Shown: positions 1 to 7,794, counted from the stretch's first letter. The stretch is 37,763 bases of DNA from Desulfobacter latus (GCF_013389365.1 NZ_JACADJ010000037.1:1-37763), one strand, 5' to 3'. A program made the numbers and translations. Notes: generated by a model not told the origin, from the letters alone.

Positions 1-99
1 TTCTGGAGTTTGAATTAACCGATTATCTTCATCCAGTACCTTCAGGTAGGCTTGAACTTCTTCTACAGTTTCACAGTCTTCGGCTTTCTTCATTTCCAT
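1..99 (-). CDS. Partial unknown protein, N-terminal 33 residues
   Basis: The ORF is open to the window edge. It starts with ATG at 99 on the minus strand, preceded by a clear GAGGAG ribosome binding site about 9 bases upstream. The visible protein begins MEMKKAEDCETVEEVQAYL and is acidic and probably helical. It is too short to assign a family. It points against the direction of the neighbouring integron cassettes, and reversed genes do occur in cassette arrays. The real gene is likely, but its function is unknown. Confidence 0.5.
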   Translation of the reverse strand, partial: MEMKKAEDCETVEEVQAYLKVLDEDNRLIQTPE

Positions 100-198
100 T
101 ATATTTGCTCCTCAGATAGTATTGTTTCGAGAGTTCATATCATGCTTTTTTCATAAAAAGATAGGCTTTTTTAAAACCGGGAAAATGGGAATGCGCCC

Positions 199-263
199 CA
201 CGAAAACGCCTTGGTTGTAGAAAATTTTTGGTTGTGTTTTTTCCGCTTAACTAAACGTTATGT
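199..263 (+). other. Truncated attC recombination site (right half)
   Basis: Positions 199-252 are identical to 4726-4779, the loop and right arm of the intact attC at 4694-4790; one mismatch later, AACGTT is shared as well. The right-hand core ends ACG|TTATGT, with the expected recombination point between 257 and 258. The left arm seen in the intact copy (AAGCGG followed by A7) is absent; unrelated sequence precedes 199. The site therefore looks half-deleted. The stretch 100-397 contains no gene beyond this site. Confidence 0.7.
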
Positions 264-397
264 GGCTTGAATTTAAAATGAAATGGGGATATATAAAAAT
301 ATGGGTATGGGAAAAGTGAAGTCTCGATTTCCAAAACTTAAATCAATGGGAGTCACTACTTTGGCAAGATATACCTTTTAGAAGATCATCATAGAAT

Positions 398-1987
398 ATG
401 AGTATAAATCAAAAAGAGATCAAACCTACATTCAGGCATTCCTTAAAATTATTGATCTTATGCATTGTTGTGGGATTTGTTTTGACTTTTTCAGTGCTTT
501 TTACTTCTTACATTTTGTATCAATTTAATAATCTTTTTATACATACAGTGTATCACGAAGCTCTGCTGCTTTCTGATACAATCGAATCTGGAGTACTTCC
601 ATATATTTCAAACTCAGATACTAAATCTTTGCAACGATACATTGATAATCTTTTAGAATTAAGAGAAATAGATGATATTGAAATCAATGTGCTTCGGTTA
701 ATATCCGAGAAAAAGTCTGAAATTGTTGCAAGTAACAATAAAGGAAATATAGAACCCACAGACGAAGAAGAGCATACAGCTCTTATACAAGCTCTAAAAA
801 AAGTAGCGCCTGTTTTACAGATTGAAAAAAACATTTTTGATATTGATCCCGATGATGATATTACAACATATTCTGATCCTGAACATCCAGATTATTATCT
901 CCCACCTGGTTATCGTATTATCAGTATTACTACTCCGTTGAGAGTTCATGGTAAAGATTGGGGTTCTATTAATATCCAACTTTCACTTGCACATTTAGAC
1001 CGTCGATTAGACCAGGTTTATCTATATATCGGAATGTCATTGTGTGTTGGATTACTTATATTGACAACCTGCTTGGTATTTTTACTTAAAAATAAAGTAT
1101 TCAATCCATTATGGGATCTCGCTAAAGCAATTTATGACTTTGGATTAGGACAATTACCCGAGCCTCCACCCATCGAAAACCGAAAAGATGAAATAAGCGT
1201 TTTGAAAAACGAATTTATAAATATGGTTCAGCGCATCACCGAGGCTGAATCCATGAATAAAAAATATCGAGAACACCTTGAAGATTTGGTTGATGAACGT
1301 ACAAAGGAGCTAACTCTTACACAAGAGGCAACAATTTTGAGCATGGCCTCTTTGGCTGAGACAAGGGATCCTGAAACTGGGGGGCATATAAAACGAACCC
1401 AAAACTATATAAAAATTTTGGCAACTCACTTGCAAAGTCACCCAAAATATTCTGAATCGTTGACAGATGAAAATGTTGATCTAATTTATAAATCTGCTCC
1501 CTTGCACGACATTGGTAAAGTCGGTGTACCTGATTATATTTTGCTTAAACCAGAAAAACTATCGCCAGCTGAGTTTGAAACCATGAAACTACATACTGTG
1601 CATGGGAGAGATGCTTTGTTGGCAGCAGAGGAGAAATTAGGTTCTAATTCCTTTCTACGTTTTGCTCGAGAAATAGCTTACACGCATCAGGAAAAATGGG
1701 ATGGATCGGGTTACCCCCAAGGACTTAAAGGAGAAGAGATACCCGTTTCTGGAAGATTGATGGCTGTTGCCGATGTATATGATGCTCTCATAAGCAGACG
1801 TGTATACAAACCTCCATTTTCTCACAATAAAGCGATGTGCATAATCAAGCAAGGTAAAGGGAGTCACTTTGATCCAGATATGGTTGATGCATTTCTTATG
1901 TTAGAATCAAAAATTAAATTAATAGCATATGATTTGGCTGATTCCGATGACGAAAGAAACACACTTGGTTTGCCTTATGAACCTTAA
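398..1987 (+). CDS. Membrane HD-GYP domain cyclic-di-GMP phosphodiesterase
   Basis: The 529-residue protein probably hydrolyses cyclic di-GMP at the inner membrane. A hydrophobic segment at about residues 16-38 and another at about 207-231 bracket a presumed periplasmic sensor region. A juxtamembrane linker with a coiled-coil stretch (about 285-310) leads to the HD-GYP domain. There, HDIGKVGVPD (near 370) supplies the metal-binding HD pair, and the downstream GYP signature is followed by GLKGEEIP (near 438). ADVYDAL is also typical. The start has only a weak ribosome binding site. The gene is AT-rich compared with the core genes and lies inside an integron cassette, so it was acquired. It is followed after 24 bases by a secreted barrel-like protein. 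The family assignment is firm; the signal sensed is unknown. Confidence 0.9.
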   Translation: MSINQKEIKPTFRHSLKLLILCIVVGFVLTFSVLFTSYILYQFNNLFIHTVYHEALLLSDTIESGVLPYISNSDTKSLQRYIDNLLELREIDDIEINVLRLISEKKSEIVASNNKGNIEPTDEEEHTALIQALKKVAPVLQIEKNIFDIDPDDDITTYSDPEHPDYYLPPGYRIISITTPLRVHGKDWGSINIQLSLAHLDRRLDQVYLYIGMSLCVGLLILTTCLVFLLKNKVFNPLWDLAKAIYDFGLGQLPEPPPIENRKDEISVLKNEFINMVQRITEAESMNKKYREHLEDLVDERTKELTLTQEATILSMASLAETRDPETGGHIKRTQNYIKILATHLQSHPKYSESLTDENVDLIYKSAPLHDIGKVGVPDYILLKPEKLSPAEFETMKLHTVHGRDALLAAEEKLGSNSFLRFAREIAYTHQEKWDGSGYPQGLKGEEIPVSGRLMAVADVYDALISRRVYKPPFSHNKAMCIIKQGKGSHFDPDMVDAFLMLESKIKLIAYDLADSDDERNTLGLPYEP

Positions 1988-2011
1988 TCATTGATTGTGA
2001 ACGAGGCATTC

Positions 2012-2806
2012 ATGACCATATATAAAGCAGTTTTATTCGGATTATTGTTCCTGTTCAGTAGCACTTTATGGGCATCCGAAGACGAAAGAAAGGGGCTGGA
2101 ACTGAGCTTGGGTATTGAAATGGAAAAAACTATCGGAATTTATATTCATGATGGTTTTGAAACCACTAAAGGAAACCCAATTGACTATATTCTACCTGTA
2201 TCCCTGTCTTATGAAATTTCACCAGGAATAATCACTACCTTTGGTGTTGAACTCGTCCACCAGAACCATGATGCAGGGGACAATACTGGTTTTGACAGAC
2301 CTTATTTTTACCTTGAGTACATTCAAAGTAAATTTCAAGTTGGTAGCTTTATCAGGTGTCATCTTCCGTTTGGTTCCAAAGGTATAGCTTACGATGCCGA
2401 GGGGTACAATGAGCCTCAGGTCGACCTGGGCTTGATCTATCATCCAGAATTTGAAAATTTTTCAATTGAAAGCAAACTTGAGTATATGTATACATTTCTT
2501 TGCAAAGACAAGGAAAAACAGGATGAGGTAAATTTTTCACTGGAGCCGGAGTTACAAATTACCGAAGTGTTGAATATGTTTTTGGGCCTTGAATACACTT
2601 ATTATTTCCCGCTTTACGAAGATAGCGAAAAAATTGAGGAATCGACCGCTTGGGGAATCACTGTGACCCCTGGATTCAGTTATGAGATTAATGACCAACT
2701 TGCAGTTGACTTGTCGGTGTCTTATGTTGTTGCTGGAAATGCCGCCAAGAATGGGGAAGCTAATGCCTCTTGGGCAATCGGCACCGAGTTTATATTAGCA
2801 TTTTAA
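2012..2806 (+). CDS. Secreted outer-membrane beta-barrel-like protein
   Basis: The start is set at ATG 2012, which has a CGAGG site six bases upstream; an upstream in-frame TTG at 1991 lacks one. The protein has 264 residues. A signal peptide (MTIYK followed by a hydrophobic core ending in LWAS) precedes alternating hydrophobic and aromatic strands such as PYFYLEYIQSKFQVGSF and MFLGLEYTYYFPLY. It ends in an outer-membrane-type C-terminal strand with a terminal Phe (EFILAF). This fits a small outer-membrane barrel (transporter or porin-like), but no exact family is recognised. It sits directly after the HD-GYP gene in the same cassette and is probably cotranscribed, which may link c-di-GMP turnover with envelope function. 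That link is inference. Confidence 0.7.
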   Translation: MTIYKAVLFGLLFLFSSTLWASEDERKGLELSLGIEMEKTIGIYIHDGFETTKGNPIDYILPVSLSYEISPGIITTFGVELVHQNHDAGDNTGFDRPYFYLEYIQSKFQVGSFIRCHLPFGSKGIAYDAEGYNEPQVDLGLIYHPEFENFSIESKLEYMYTFLCKDKEKQDEVNFSLEPELQITEVLNMFLGLEYTYYFPLYEDSEKIEESTAWGITVTPGFSYEINDQLAVDLSVSYVVAGNAAKNGEANASWAIGTEFILAF

Positions 2807-2991
2807 GCCCAATTATGATTTTATTTTATAGGGGCGATTGTCAGATACTGAGATAAACTTTGTGGACGCTATAGTGCATAAAGCTGCTATCAGTATTGAC
2901 TTTGATGACACTCAAAAAGGTCAATATATGTTTCGTACCATTTGACTTTTTGGTATTGGATTCAATTCAGATGAAAAAGAATATTGAAAAC

Positions 2992-3053
2992 GCCACATAA
3001 CCAATCGCTCCAGCGGACGCTCGTACCTCGCGCCGCTGAGCTCGGCGTTACAT
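2992..3053 (+). other. attC site of cassette 1
   Basis: This is a short attC-type palindrome. The R'' region ACATAAC (2995-3001) is followed by GCTC-C-AGCGG and, after a short loop, CCGCTGAGC then GGCGTTA. The arms GCTC/GAGC and AGCGG/CCGCT pair with one extrahelical C, the hallmark asymmetry of attC. The recombination point is between 3047 and 3048. The sequence resembles common environmental attC sites more than the 54-base repeat shared by the other two sites here. Confidence 0.78.
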
Positions 3054-3148
3054 TAAACCTGGACGGTGAATGCAACACCTTGAAACCATTTATAAAAATC
3101 GAAACGCCTATAAAATGAGGATTACCAACCGATGGCCCAAGCTTGGCC

Positions 3149-3180
3149 GGAGAACGGGGGGGTCACCCCCCCCGTTCTCC
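3149..3180. repeat. Near-perfect G/C inverted repeat beside the transposase gene
   Basis: The 14-base arms GGAGAACGGGGGGG and CCCCCCCGTTCTCC are separated by TCAC, giving a very stable hairpin. It lies just upstream of the preferred transposase start at 3204. It could be a subterminal palindrome of the IS91-like element, where ends are recognised as hairpins, or a transcription stop protecting the gene from read-through. The repeat is visible directly; its role is inferred. Confidence 0.6.
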
Positions 3181-3203
3181 TCTGCTGCGGGCTTCGACAA
3201 CCA

Positions 3204-4436
3204 ATGAAAACACTTTGCAGCCATAGCAAGCTCCCAGAAAAACCCGAAACCAGTCCAACCGTAGGCGACATCTTCAGGGAATACGGCCCTGCCTTCAGAG
3301 CCTCAAACAGGCTGCATCCCCGTCAGCACAAGGTGATGTACGATATCGAACATTGCCGGTGTGGGGAGTTCGGCACCCATTGGGAAATCTGCGACACATG
3401 CGGCCATCTTGAAAAAGGATACAACTCCTGCCGGAACCGCCACTGCCCAGGCTGTAACAATATCGCCCGGCGCAGATGGGTGGCGGCCAGAATCGACGAA
3501 TTGCTTCCGGTGTCCTACCACCACTGCGTTTTTACCCTGCCTGATATCTTCAATCCCCTGTGCCGGTTCAACCGGCAGGTCATGTATGACCTGCTGTTTG
3601 AAAGTGCCTCAAAAACCCTGCTGGAGTTCGGGGAGAATCCCAAGCGACTGGGGGCCAAGATCGGATTTTACGGTATTCTCCATACCTGGGGCGGCAACCT
3701 GTGGCTCCATCCGCACATTCATTTCATTGTCACCGCAGGCGGGATAAATACCCGGGGGGAGTGGGTGGAGCCTCGATACAGTTCAACCTTCCTGTTTCCG
3801 GTCAAAGCGCTTTCCAATGTATTCAGGGCCAAATTCCTGAGCGGCCTGATTGCAGCCCACAGTCGGGGAGATTTAAAACTGCCGGATGAACTGACTCAGT
3901 TTTCCGATCTCTGCGCCTTCAGGCAATGGCTGTTCCATACCGTTCCAAAAGCCTGGGTGGTATACTCCAAACCACCGTTCTCAGGTCCGGCAGAGGTCGT
4001 TAAATACATCGGCAGATACACCCATTCAACAGCCATCAGCAACAACAGGATTATATCCGTTAAGGATGATACCGTTGAATTTTGGTTCAAAAATACCCGG
4101 AATAAATCCAGGTGGGAAACAAGCGCTTTGCCGGTGATGGAGTTCATTGACCGTTTCCTTTTGCATGTTCTGCCCAAACATTTTCACCGGATCAGATATT
4201 ATGGGTTTCTGGCCAACGGGCAGGCCGGAAGACATATACCGGCAATACGTCAGGCTTTGAATGACCAGGCCACACCTGATCCTGCCCCTCTGAAAGAGCA
4301 GCCACCTCGATGTCCGGCCTGCGGTAAGGGGAAGATGATCACGATCCTGGTGTTGGACGGTCATGGCAACGTGGTCAAAGAAGATTTACCCAAAATAGAG
4401 ATCAAACAAATTCCGGCGAAAGCAAGGGAACCATAA
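3204..4436 (+). CDS. IS91 family transposase (HUH, two tyrosines)
   Basis: This rolling-circle transposase begins with a zinc-binding region (CRCGEF, CDTCGH, then YNSCRNRHCPGC), followed by the HUH metal site HPHIHF and the two-tyrosine motif YIGRY about 100 residues later. YxxxY is the arrangement of true IS91 enzymes rather than the single-Tyr ISCR type. A second Cys pair, CPACGKGK, lies near the C-terminus. The frame is open from 3132, but those first 24 codons would read through the hairpin at 3149-3180, so ATG 3204 is preferred; neither start has a strong ribosome binding site. The coding frame is intact, so the element may still be active. It lies inside integron cassette 2. Confidence 0.88.
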   Translation: MKTLCSHSKLPEKPETSPTVGDIFREYGPAFRASNRLHPRQHKVMYDIEHCRCGEFGTHWEICDTCGHLEKGYNSCRNRHCPGCNNIARRRWVAARIDELLPVSYHHCVFTLPDIFNPLCRFNRQVMYDLLFESASKTLLEFGENPKRLGAKIGFYGILHTWGGNLWLHPHIHFIVTAGGINTRGEWVEPRYSSTFLFPVKALSNVFRAKFLSGLIAAHSRGDLKLPDELTQFSDLCAFRQWLFHTVPKAWVVYSKPPFSGPAEVVKYIGRYTHSTAISNNRIISVKDDTVEFWFKNTRNKSRWETSALPVMEFIDRFLLHVLPKHFHRIRYYGFLANGQAGRHIPAIRQALNDQATPDPAPLKEQPPRCPACGKGKMITILVLDGHGNVVKEDLPKIEIKQIPAKAREP

Positions 4437-4579
4437 AAGGGCTTTACTTTGGAAACAATTACCGATATCAAAAAACAGGCAAAGTCCTGTCAGGGAGTGG
4501 TATTGGCAATCAGCGCCGGTTCCCGGTTTTTTCGATCCTTTTTCAAGTCGGATCGGATGAACCAGGAGGTTTAATCCCA

Positions 4580-4702
4580 ATGGACACTGGACTCTACCAG
4601 TTAAATTGTATAACCGGAGCTGTTAAATCCAAGTTTGAGAATAAGGATTTTCCTGCTTTTACCCAAGCAAGCACCTGCGAGGCTTCGACCCGGTTAATGT
4701 AA
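4580..4702 (+). CDS. 40-residue ORF ending inside the attC R'' box
   Basis: ATG 4580 is preceded by a perfect AGGAGG (4564-4569) ten bases upstream. The ORF runs through MDTGLYQLNCITG to a TAA at 4700-4702 that forms part of the R'' box of the cassette attC. Ending a cassette gene in R'' is common in integrons. It could be a genuine small cassette gene or the tail of one cut by the IS91-like insertion. No family is recognised, and expression is unproven. Confidence 0.4.
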   Translation: MDTGLYQLNCITGAVKSKFENKDFPAFTQASTCEASTRLM

Positions 4703-4790
4703 CAAGACGTTCAAGCGGAAAAAAACACGAAAACGCCTTGGTTGTAGAAAATTTTTGGTTGTGTTTTTTCCGCTTAACTCAACGTTTTAA
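4694..4790 (+). other. Intact attC site of cassette 2
   Basis: R'' region TTAATGTAAC is followed by AAGACGTTC and a long left arm AAGCGG-A7-CAC (4713-4728). This pairs with GTG-T6-CCGCTT (4761-4775), leaving one extrahelical A. The outer ACGTT (4707-4711) pairs with AACGT (4781-4785). The order TAACAAG, ACGTTCAAGCGG, then CCGCTTAACTCAACGTT closely follows well-known attC layouts such as that of aadA cassettes. The recombination point is between 4784 and 4785. A 32-base loop contains AAAATTTTTGG. Confidence 0.82.
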
Positions 4791-4854
4791 CGTTTAACCG
4801 TTTAACGGCGGCTCCGCCACCGCGATTATAAAAAGGAAAAACAAATTGCCTTAA

Positions 4855-5022
4855 GATAAAAAAAATGCATTGTTGATCGAGTGTGACAATGTTAGCCACA
4901 AGTCAACTGAAGGTCTCATTGATGAGCTTTCCAAATATGGTAAAGTCAATATCAGACATGCCTATCGCTACAGCGACAAAACAATAAAGCGTGGAAAACC
5001 GCCACATCTGTCATTGATTTAA
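4855..5022 (+). pseudogene. NYN-domain (LabA/DUF88-like) N-terminal fragment
   Basis: In one frame the sequence reads NALLIECDNVSHKS then EGLIDELSKYGKVNIRHAY. This matches the start of NYN nuclease-family proteins, in which an LIDCDN motif supplies catalytic acids. After about 35 residues the resemblance fades (SDKTIKRGKPPHLS) and a stop follows at 5020. There is no in-frame ATG or ribosome binding site; an in-frame TTG is possible. It is best read as a remnant. The rest of 4785-5095 shows only tandem CGTTTAAC boxes (4783-4806) and a small GGCGGCTCCGCC palindrome. Confidence 0.5.
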
Positions 5023-5095
5023 TTTTGGGGTGGAATCAGGTAACCGAGTCTAAACTATGCTGATCATCTCTTCACCAGGGCTAAATTGATTAACA

Positions 5096-5800
5096 TTAAT
5101 TCGCGGACTGTTTTTTCAGCAAATAATCACCGGATATCGGAGAAATATTAAAGGCGAACAAAGAAGATGAGTCCATTATGTTTTTCAGTGCGTGTGAGGA
5201 TTCTATGGTTGAAAGAAGCGTGCTTTCAGCTAAAACAGCCACCTGTTTTTGATCAGTTGGAATTTTCTTTTTTTGGAGATAATTCCCCTTAACGGATGCA
5301 TCCTCAAGAATATCCCATGCAACAAAAGACCGAATAACGTATCGGGAAAACCGACTGATGGTTTCCCGGTCTCCATATTCTTCTTTTAAACGCTGAATGA
5401 TCTGTTTTTTTGTAATCTGGCTCTGAAGATTCAGGAGACGCCCAATCTGTTTTGCTACCCCAAACCAGAATGGGTAGGCTGCACTGATCATGGCCCAGTG
5501 CAGAGGAATCCTCTCGGATATGGGAGTTGTTTTTGCAATCGCCAACACGTCATCTCGAAAGGGAATCAACGCTTTTTCAGGTGTACACCAAGTCAGCATC
5601 AAATTAGTAACGGCTTTTTTGTAAGCCTGCGTATCTCTTTCGCCGGTTCCACCGCTTTGTTTTTTATCTGATAGAAATATATCCAGTTCGTTTCTTATTT
5701 CTTTTGCGGACAGACCCGCCAGCATCATATCCAATGTTTTATCCATCCATTCCAAACGGATGACATGCTTAATGCCTATTTTATGGTGTCTTGCACTCAT
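5096..5800 (-). CDS. brxA: BREX protein BrxA (DUF1819 family)
   Basis: The 234-residue protein matches the BrxA/DUF1819 family, small proteins that occur in BREX phage-defence loci and in E. coli BREX bind DNA. Visible features are the helical N-terminal part (LDMMLAGLSAKEIRNEL), the central PISERIPLHWAMISAAYPFW and the basic EYGDRETISRFSRYVIRSF. Its ATG overlaps the pglZ stop by four bases (ATGA), indicating translational coupling. It is the last gene of the minus-strand operon, which matches the final position of brxA in BREX type 3. The frame is complete, with no sign of decay. Confidence 0.8.
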   Translation of the reverse strand: MSARHHKIGIKHVIRLEWMDKTLDMMLAGLSAKEIRNELDIFLSDKKQSGGTGERDTQAYKKAVTNLMLTWCTPEKALIPFRDDVLAIAKTTPISERIPLHWAMISAAYPFWFGVAKQIGRLLNLQSQITKKQIIQRLKEEYGDRETISRFSRYVIRSFVAWDILEDASVKGNYLQKKKIPTDQKQVAVLAESTLLSTIESSHALKNIMDSSSLFAFNISPISGDYLLKKQSAN

Positions 5801-7794
5801 GTTTCTTTCTTTTCAAATTTAATTAATGGAACGATTACCTCTTCTAACGAGGCCCCGCCATGGGTCACCGTACTTTTTCCTTTTGTTAAAAATGCATGGG
5901 TTCCCTTTGCCAACAATGGGTAGTAGTCTTGGGGCAATCCAACCGGGTCCCAAGAAATCGTATCAGGGTAAAGTCCTGCAACCTGGGACCTTAACTCCTG
6001 AGTAGGATATATCCGTGCCCGTTCTCCTCTGGTTTCAGCGATAACCCCTTCCCCTGGATTGCCCATACCAGTGCATTCAATATTGCCGTGATCAGACGTT
6101 AGCCAGACTTGAAAATCTCTTTCACAAAGGTGGTTGATCAAGGATGATAAATATCCTGTCTGACACCATAGCCTGATCTGATCATGCATCCCGGCATTGC
6201 CAAGCTGCATCCCGTGCATAATTTTATCCACAGTGTCAATAACAAGCCCAACGGCTTTTATTCTTTCAAGATTCAGATCATCCAATACAGTGACAGAATC
6301 CCCATTTCCTAGACTCTTTTTAAAACCTACATCAAAACGGGACAGTCCATACTTTTCCCAGAACTGTTGCCATAATTTTTTTTCATTATGAGTCGAATGG
6401 ATTGAGTTTGGAAAATATAGCGGCGGTTTCCCTGCAAAAAGAGCTTGTCTTGAAACGGAAGTTAAAGAAGGTATCCATGCAAAAACACCCGTTTCCCGTG
6501 GGGTCAAATTTTTGCCATGCAAAAATAATTGGCTTTCTAAATTTTCACGAACGGTTACCCATTGATCCAATGATAATCCATCAACAACGATAAGCGCCAC
6601 CCGATGATTGTTTGAGGCGTCAACATAACGGGCCATTTGTCTCGGGATGTGGTGCAGCATAACCGGATGTGTGGGAGGAAGGCTCATGAGACTGGGGAAA
6701 TGTTTTTCAAACCATATAGAAAAATTGGCCTCTATTTTGTTCTCCAGTTCATTCAAACGAGCATCTTTAACATGGCGATTTCTCTTTAATCTTAGCGCTT
6801 CAAACTCAGCCTTTTTCAATGCAAAAGATGTCCAGTCTGAATGGCGGCTCTGTTCAGATGGCAGCTGTTTTTCAAGTATGTCTAACAGACTTGGTAAACG
6901 ATTTTCTTCATCTTCTTTTTTGGGAATCCTTACACCCGTTTTGATCCAGGACGTCAAGTTCAGCTTTGTACTGGTCGCGATAACCGGGTGCAGTTTTCTT
7001 TCCACAAAAAGATTGTCAATGTAGACGAGGATATCCTGGTGCCCAAAGGGCAGTATGCCGGGTCCGCTGAACTTTAACCCGTATTGATCCATATTTTCAC
7101 TGATTTGATGGGGTTTCGCCTTTAATACATCCAGGAAAATAGGCCACCTTTCCTGCAAAAATGCATAGAACGCCTGTTCATCGACAAGAATCTCATCCAA
7201 AGGCCATTGTTGAAATTTCCCCAAGGAATTCAGGACATCAATCAGGCGCCTTGATAATATCTTGGGTAAGCAGAGATTACTGTAATGTAATCGCAACAGC
7301 ATCTGCAGCAGGTCAATGTCCGTGCTGATCAGTTCAGCAGAAATTTTGAAAACATGCCTTAAAATAAAATCTTTTGTAGCATTCTCGCCCATTCGTTCCT
7401 GATTTAATTTTTGGGCATTGAATAAAATATCAAGGTGTTGCCTGTCGATCTGTTGAAGAACCGGGTAGTTTAAATCTGAAAATATGTCAAACAGGCTGAA
7501 ATGAAACATTTTGCCGGTCTTAAGCAAATCATATGGGAGCAAGTCCAGCTTTGCACGGCTCCCGTTTAAAACCACGATCAGGTCATTTCCGGATACTTTC
7601 TTTTTCCGGTAATTGGATTCATAAAAGAACCTGAATTCAACGGAATCCTTGAATTCCATGATATCAAAGCTTTTATCCTTTAATTGAGAAACCAGTTTTT
7701 CCTCGGAAAAGAGCATGTCCGGATCTGTTACAATGCTCAATGCATTCACATCCGGCGCGAAACGATCCAGTATAAGGTCTCTCCATTCAGACAT
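5797..7794 (-). CDS. pglZ: BREX type 3 alkaline-phosphatase-like protein PglZ
   Basis: This 665-residue protein carries the PglZ domain, an alkaline phosphatase-superfamily fold present in all BREX types. The metal-site motifs are in place: IVVDGLS near residue 403, TSDHGNIECTG near 568 and THGGASLEEVIVPL near the C-terminus. The N-terminal 350 residues are helical and poorly conserved. An AGGAG lies about 12 bases before the ATG. Upstream, after the ATPase stop at 7847, a short open piece reading MHFREKLDVLAGD may be the last codons of a lost brxHII; this is a guess. PglZ is intact although the methyltransferase of this locus is not. Confidence 0.88.
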   Translation of the reverse strand: MSEWRDLILDRFAPDVNALSIVTDPDMLFSEEKLVSQLKDKSFDIMEFKDSVEFRFFYESNYRKKKVSGNDLIVVLNGSRAKLDLLPYDLLKTGKMFHFSLFDIFSDLNYPVLQQIDRQHLDILFNAQKLNQERMGENATKDFILRHVFKISAELISTDIDLLQMLLRLHYSNLCLPKILSRRLIDVLNSLGKFQQWPLDEILVDEQAFYAFLQERWPIFLDVLKAKPHQISENMDQYGLKFSGPGILPFGHQDILVYIDNLFVERKLHPVIATSTKLNLTSWIKTGVRIPKKEDEENRLPSLLDILEKQLPSEQSRHSDWTSFALKKAEFEALRLKRNRHVKDARLNELENKIEANFSIWFEKHFPSLMSLPPTHPVMLHHIPRQMARYVDASNNHRVALIVVDGLSLDQWVTVRENLESQLFLHGKNLTPRETGVFAWIPSLTSVSRQALFAGKPPLYFPNSIHSTHNEKKLWQQFWEKYGLSRFDVGFKKSLGNGDSVTVLDDLNLERIKAVGLVIDTVDKIMHGMQLGNAGMHDQIRLWCQTGYLSSLINHLCERDFQVWLTSDHGNIECTGMGNPGEGVIAETRGERARIYPTQELRSQVAGLYPDTISWDPVGLPQDYYPLLAKGTHAFLTKGKSTVTHGGASLEEVIVPLIKFEKKET

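Larger units (their letters stand above)
258..3047 (+). mobile_element. Integron gene cassette 1 (HD-GYP plus barrel protein)
   Basis: The unit runs from just after the G of the core site at 257 to the G of the next core site at 3047. The sequence across the left border, GTTATGTGGC (257-266), is the exact reverse complement of GCCACATAAC at 2992-3001. That is what an attC needs when its R' and R'' boxes are joined in the circular cassette, so 258-3047 behaves as one cassette. At 2.79 kb with two same-strand genes it is larger than the usual single-gene cassette. Positions 2807-2991 hold no convincing gene. Confidence 0.75.
3048..4784 (+). mobile_element. Integron gene cassette 2 (carries IS91-type transposase)
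   Basis: The left border GTTACATTAA (3047-3056) is the reverse complement of TTAATGTAAC (4694-4703), the R'' region of the attC that ends this unit, so the 1,737-base segment is a cassette by the same test as cassette 1. Inside are a complete IS91-family transposase, a G/C hairpin near its start, and a 40-codon ORF that stops in the R'' box. Whether the insertion sequence entered an existing cassette or was captured with it cannot be decided from one copy. Confidence 0.72.

Noticed and set aside
3361-3747. 128-codon ORF in another frame of the transposase
   Set aside because: It overlaps the zinc and HUH motifs of the IS91 protein, and its own product shows no family pattern.
6224-6232. Perfect DnaA-box sequence TTATCCACA
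   Set aside because: It is a single copy inside the pglZ coding sequence with no AT-rich unwinding region or further boxes, so an origin is not supported.
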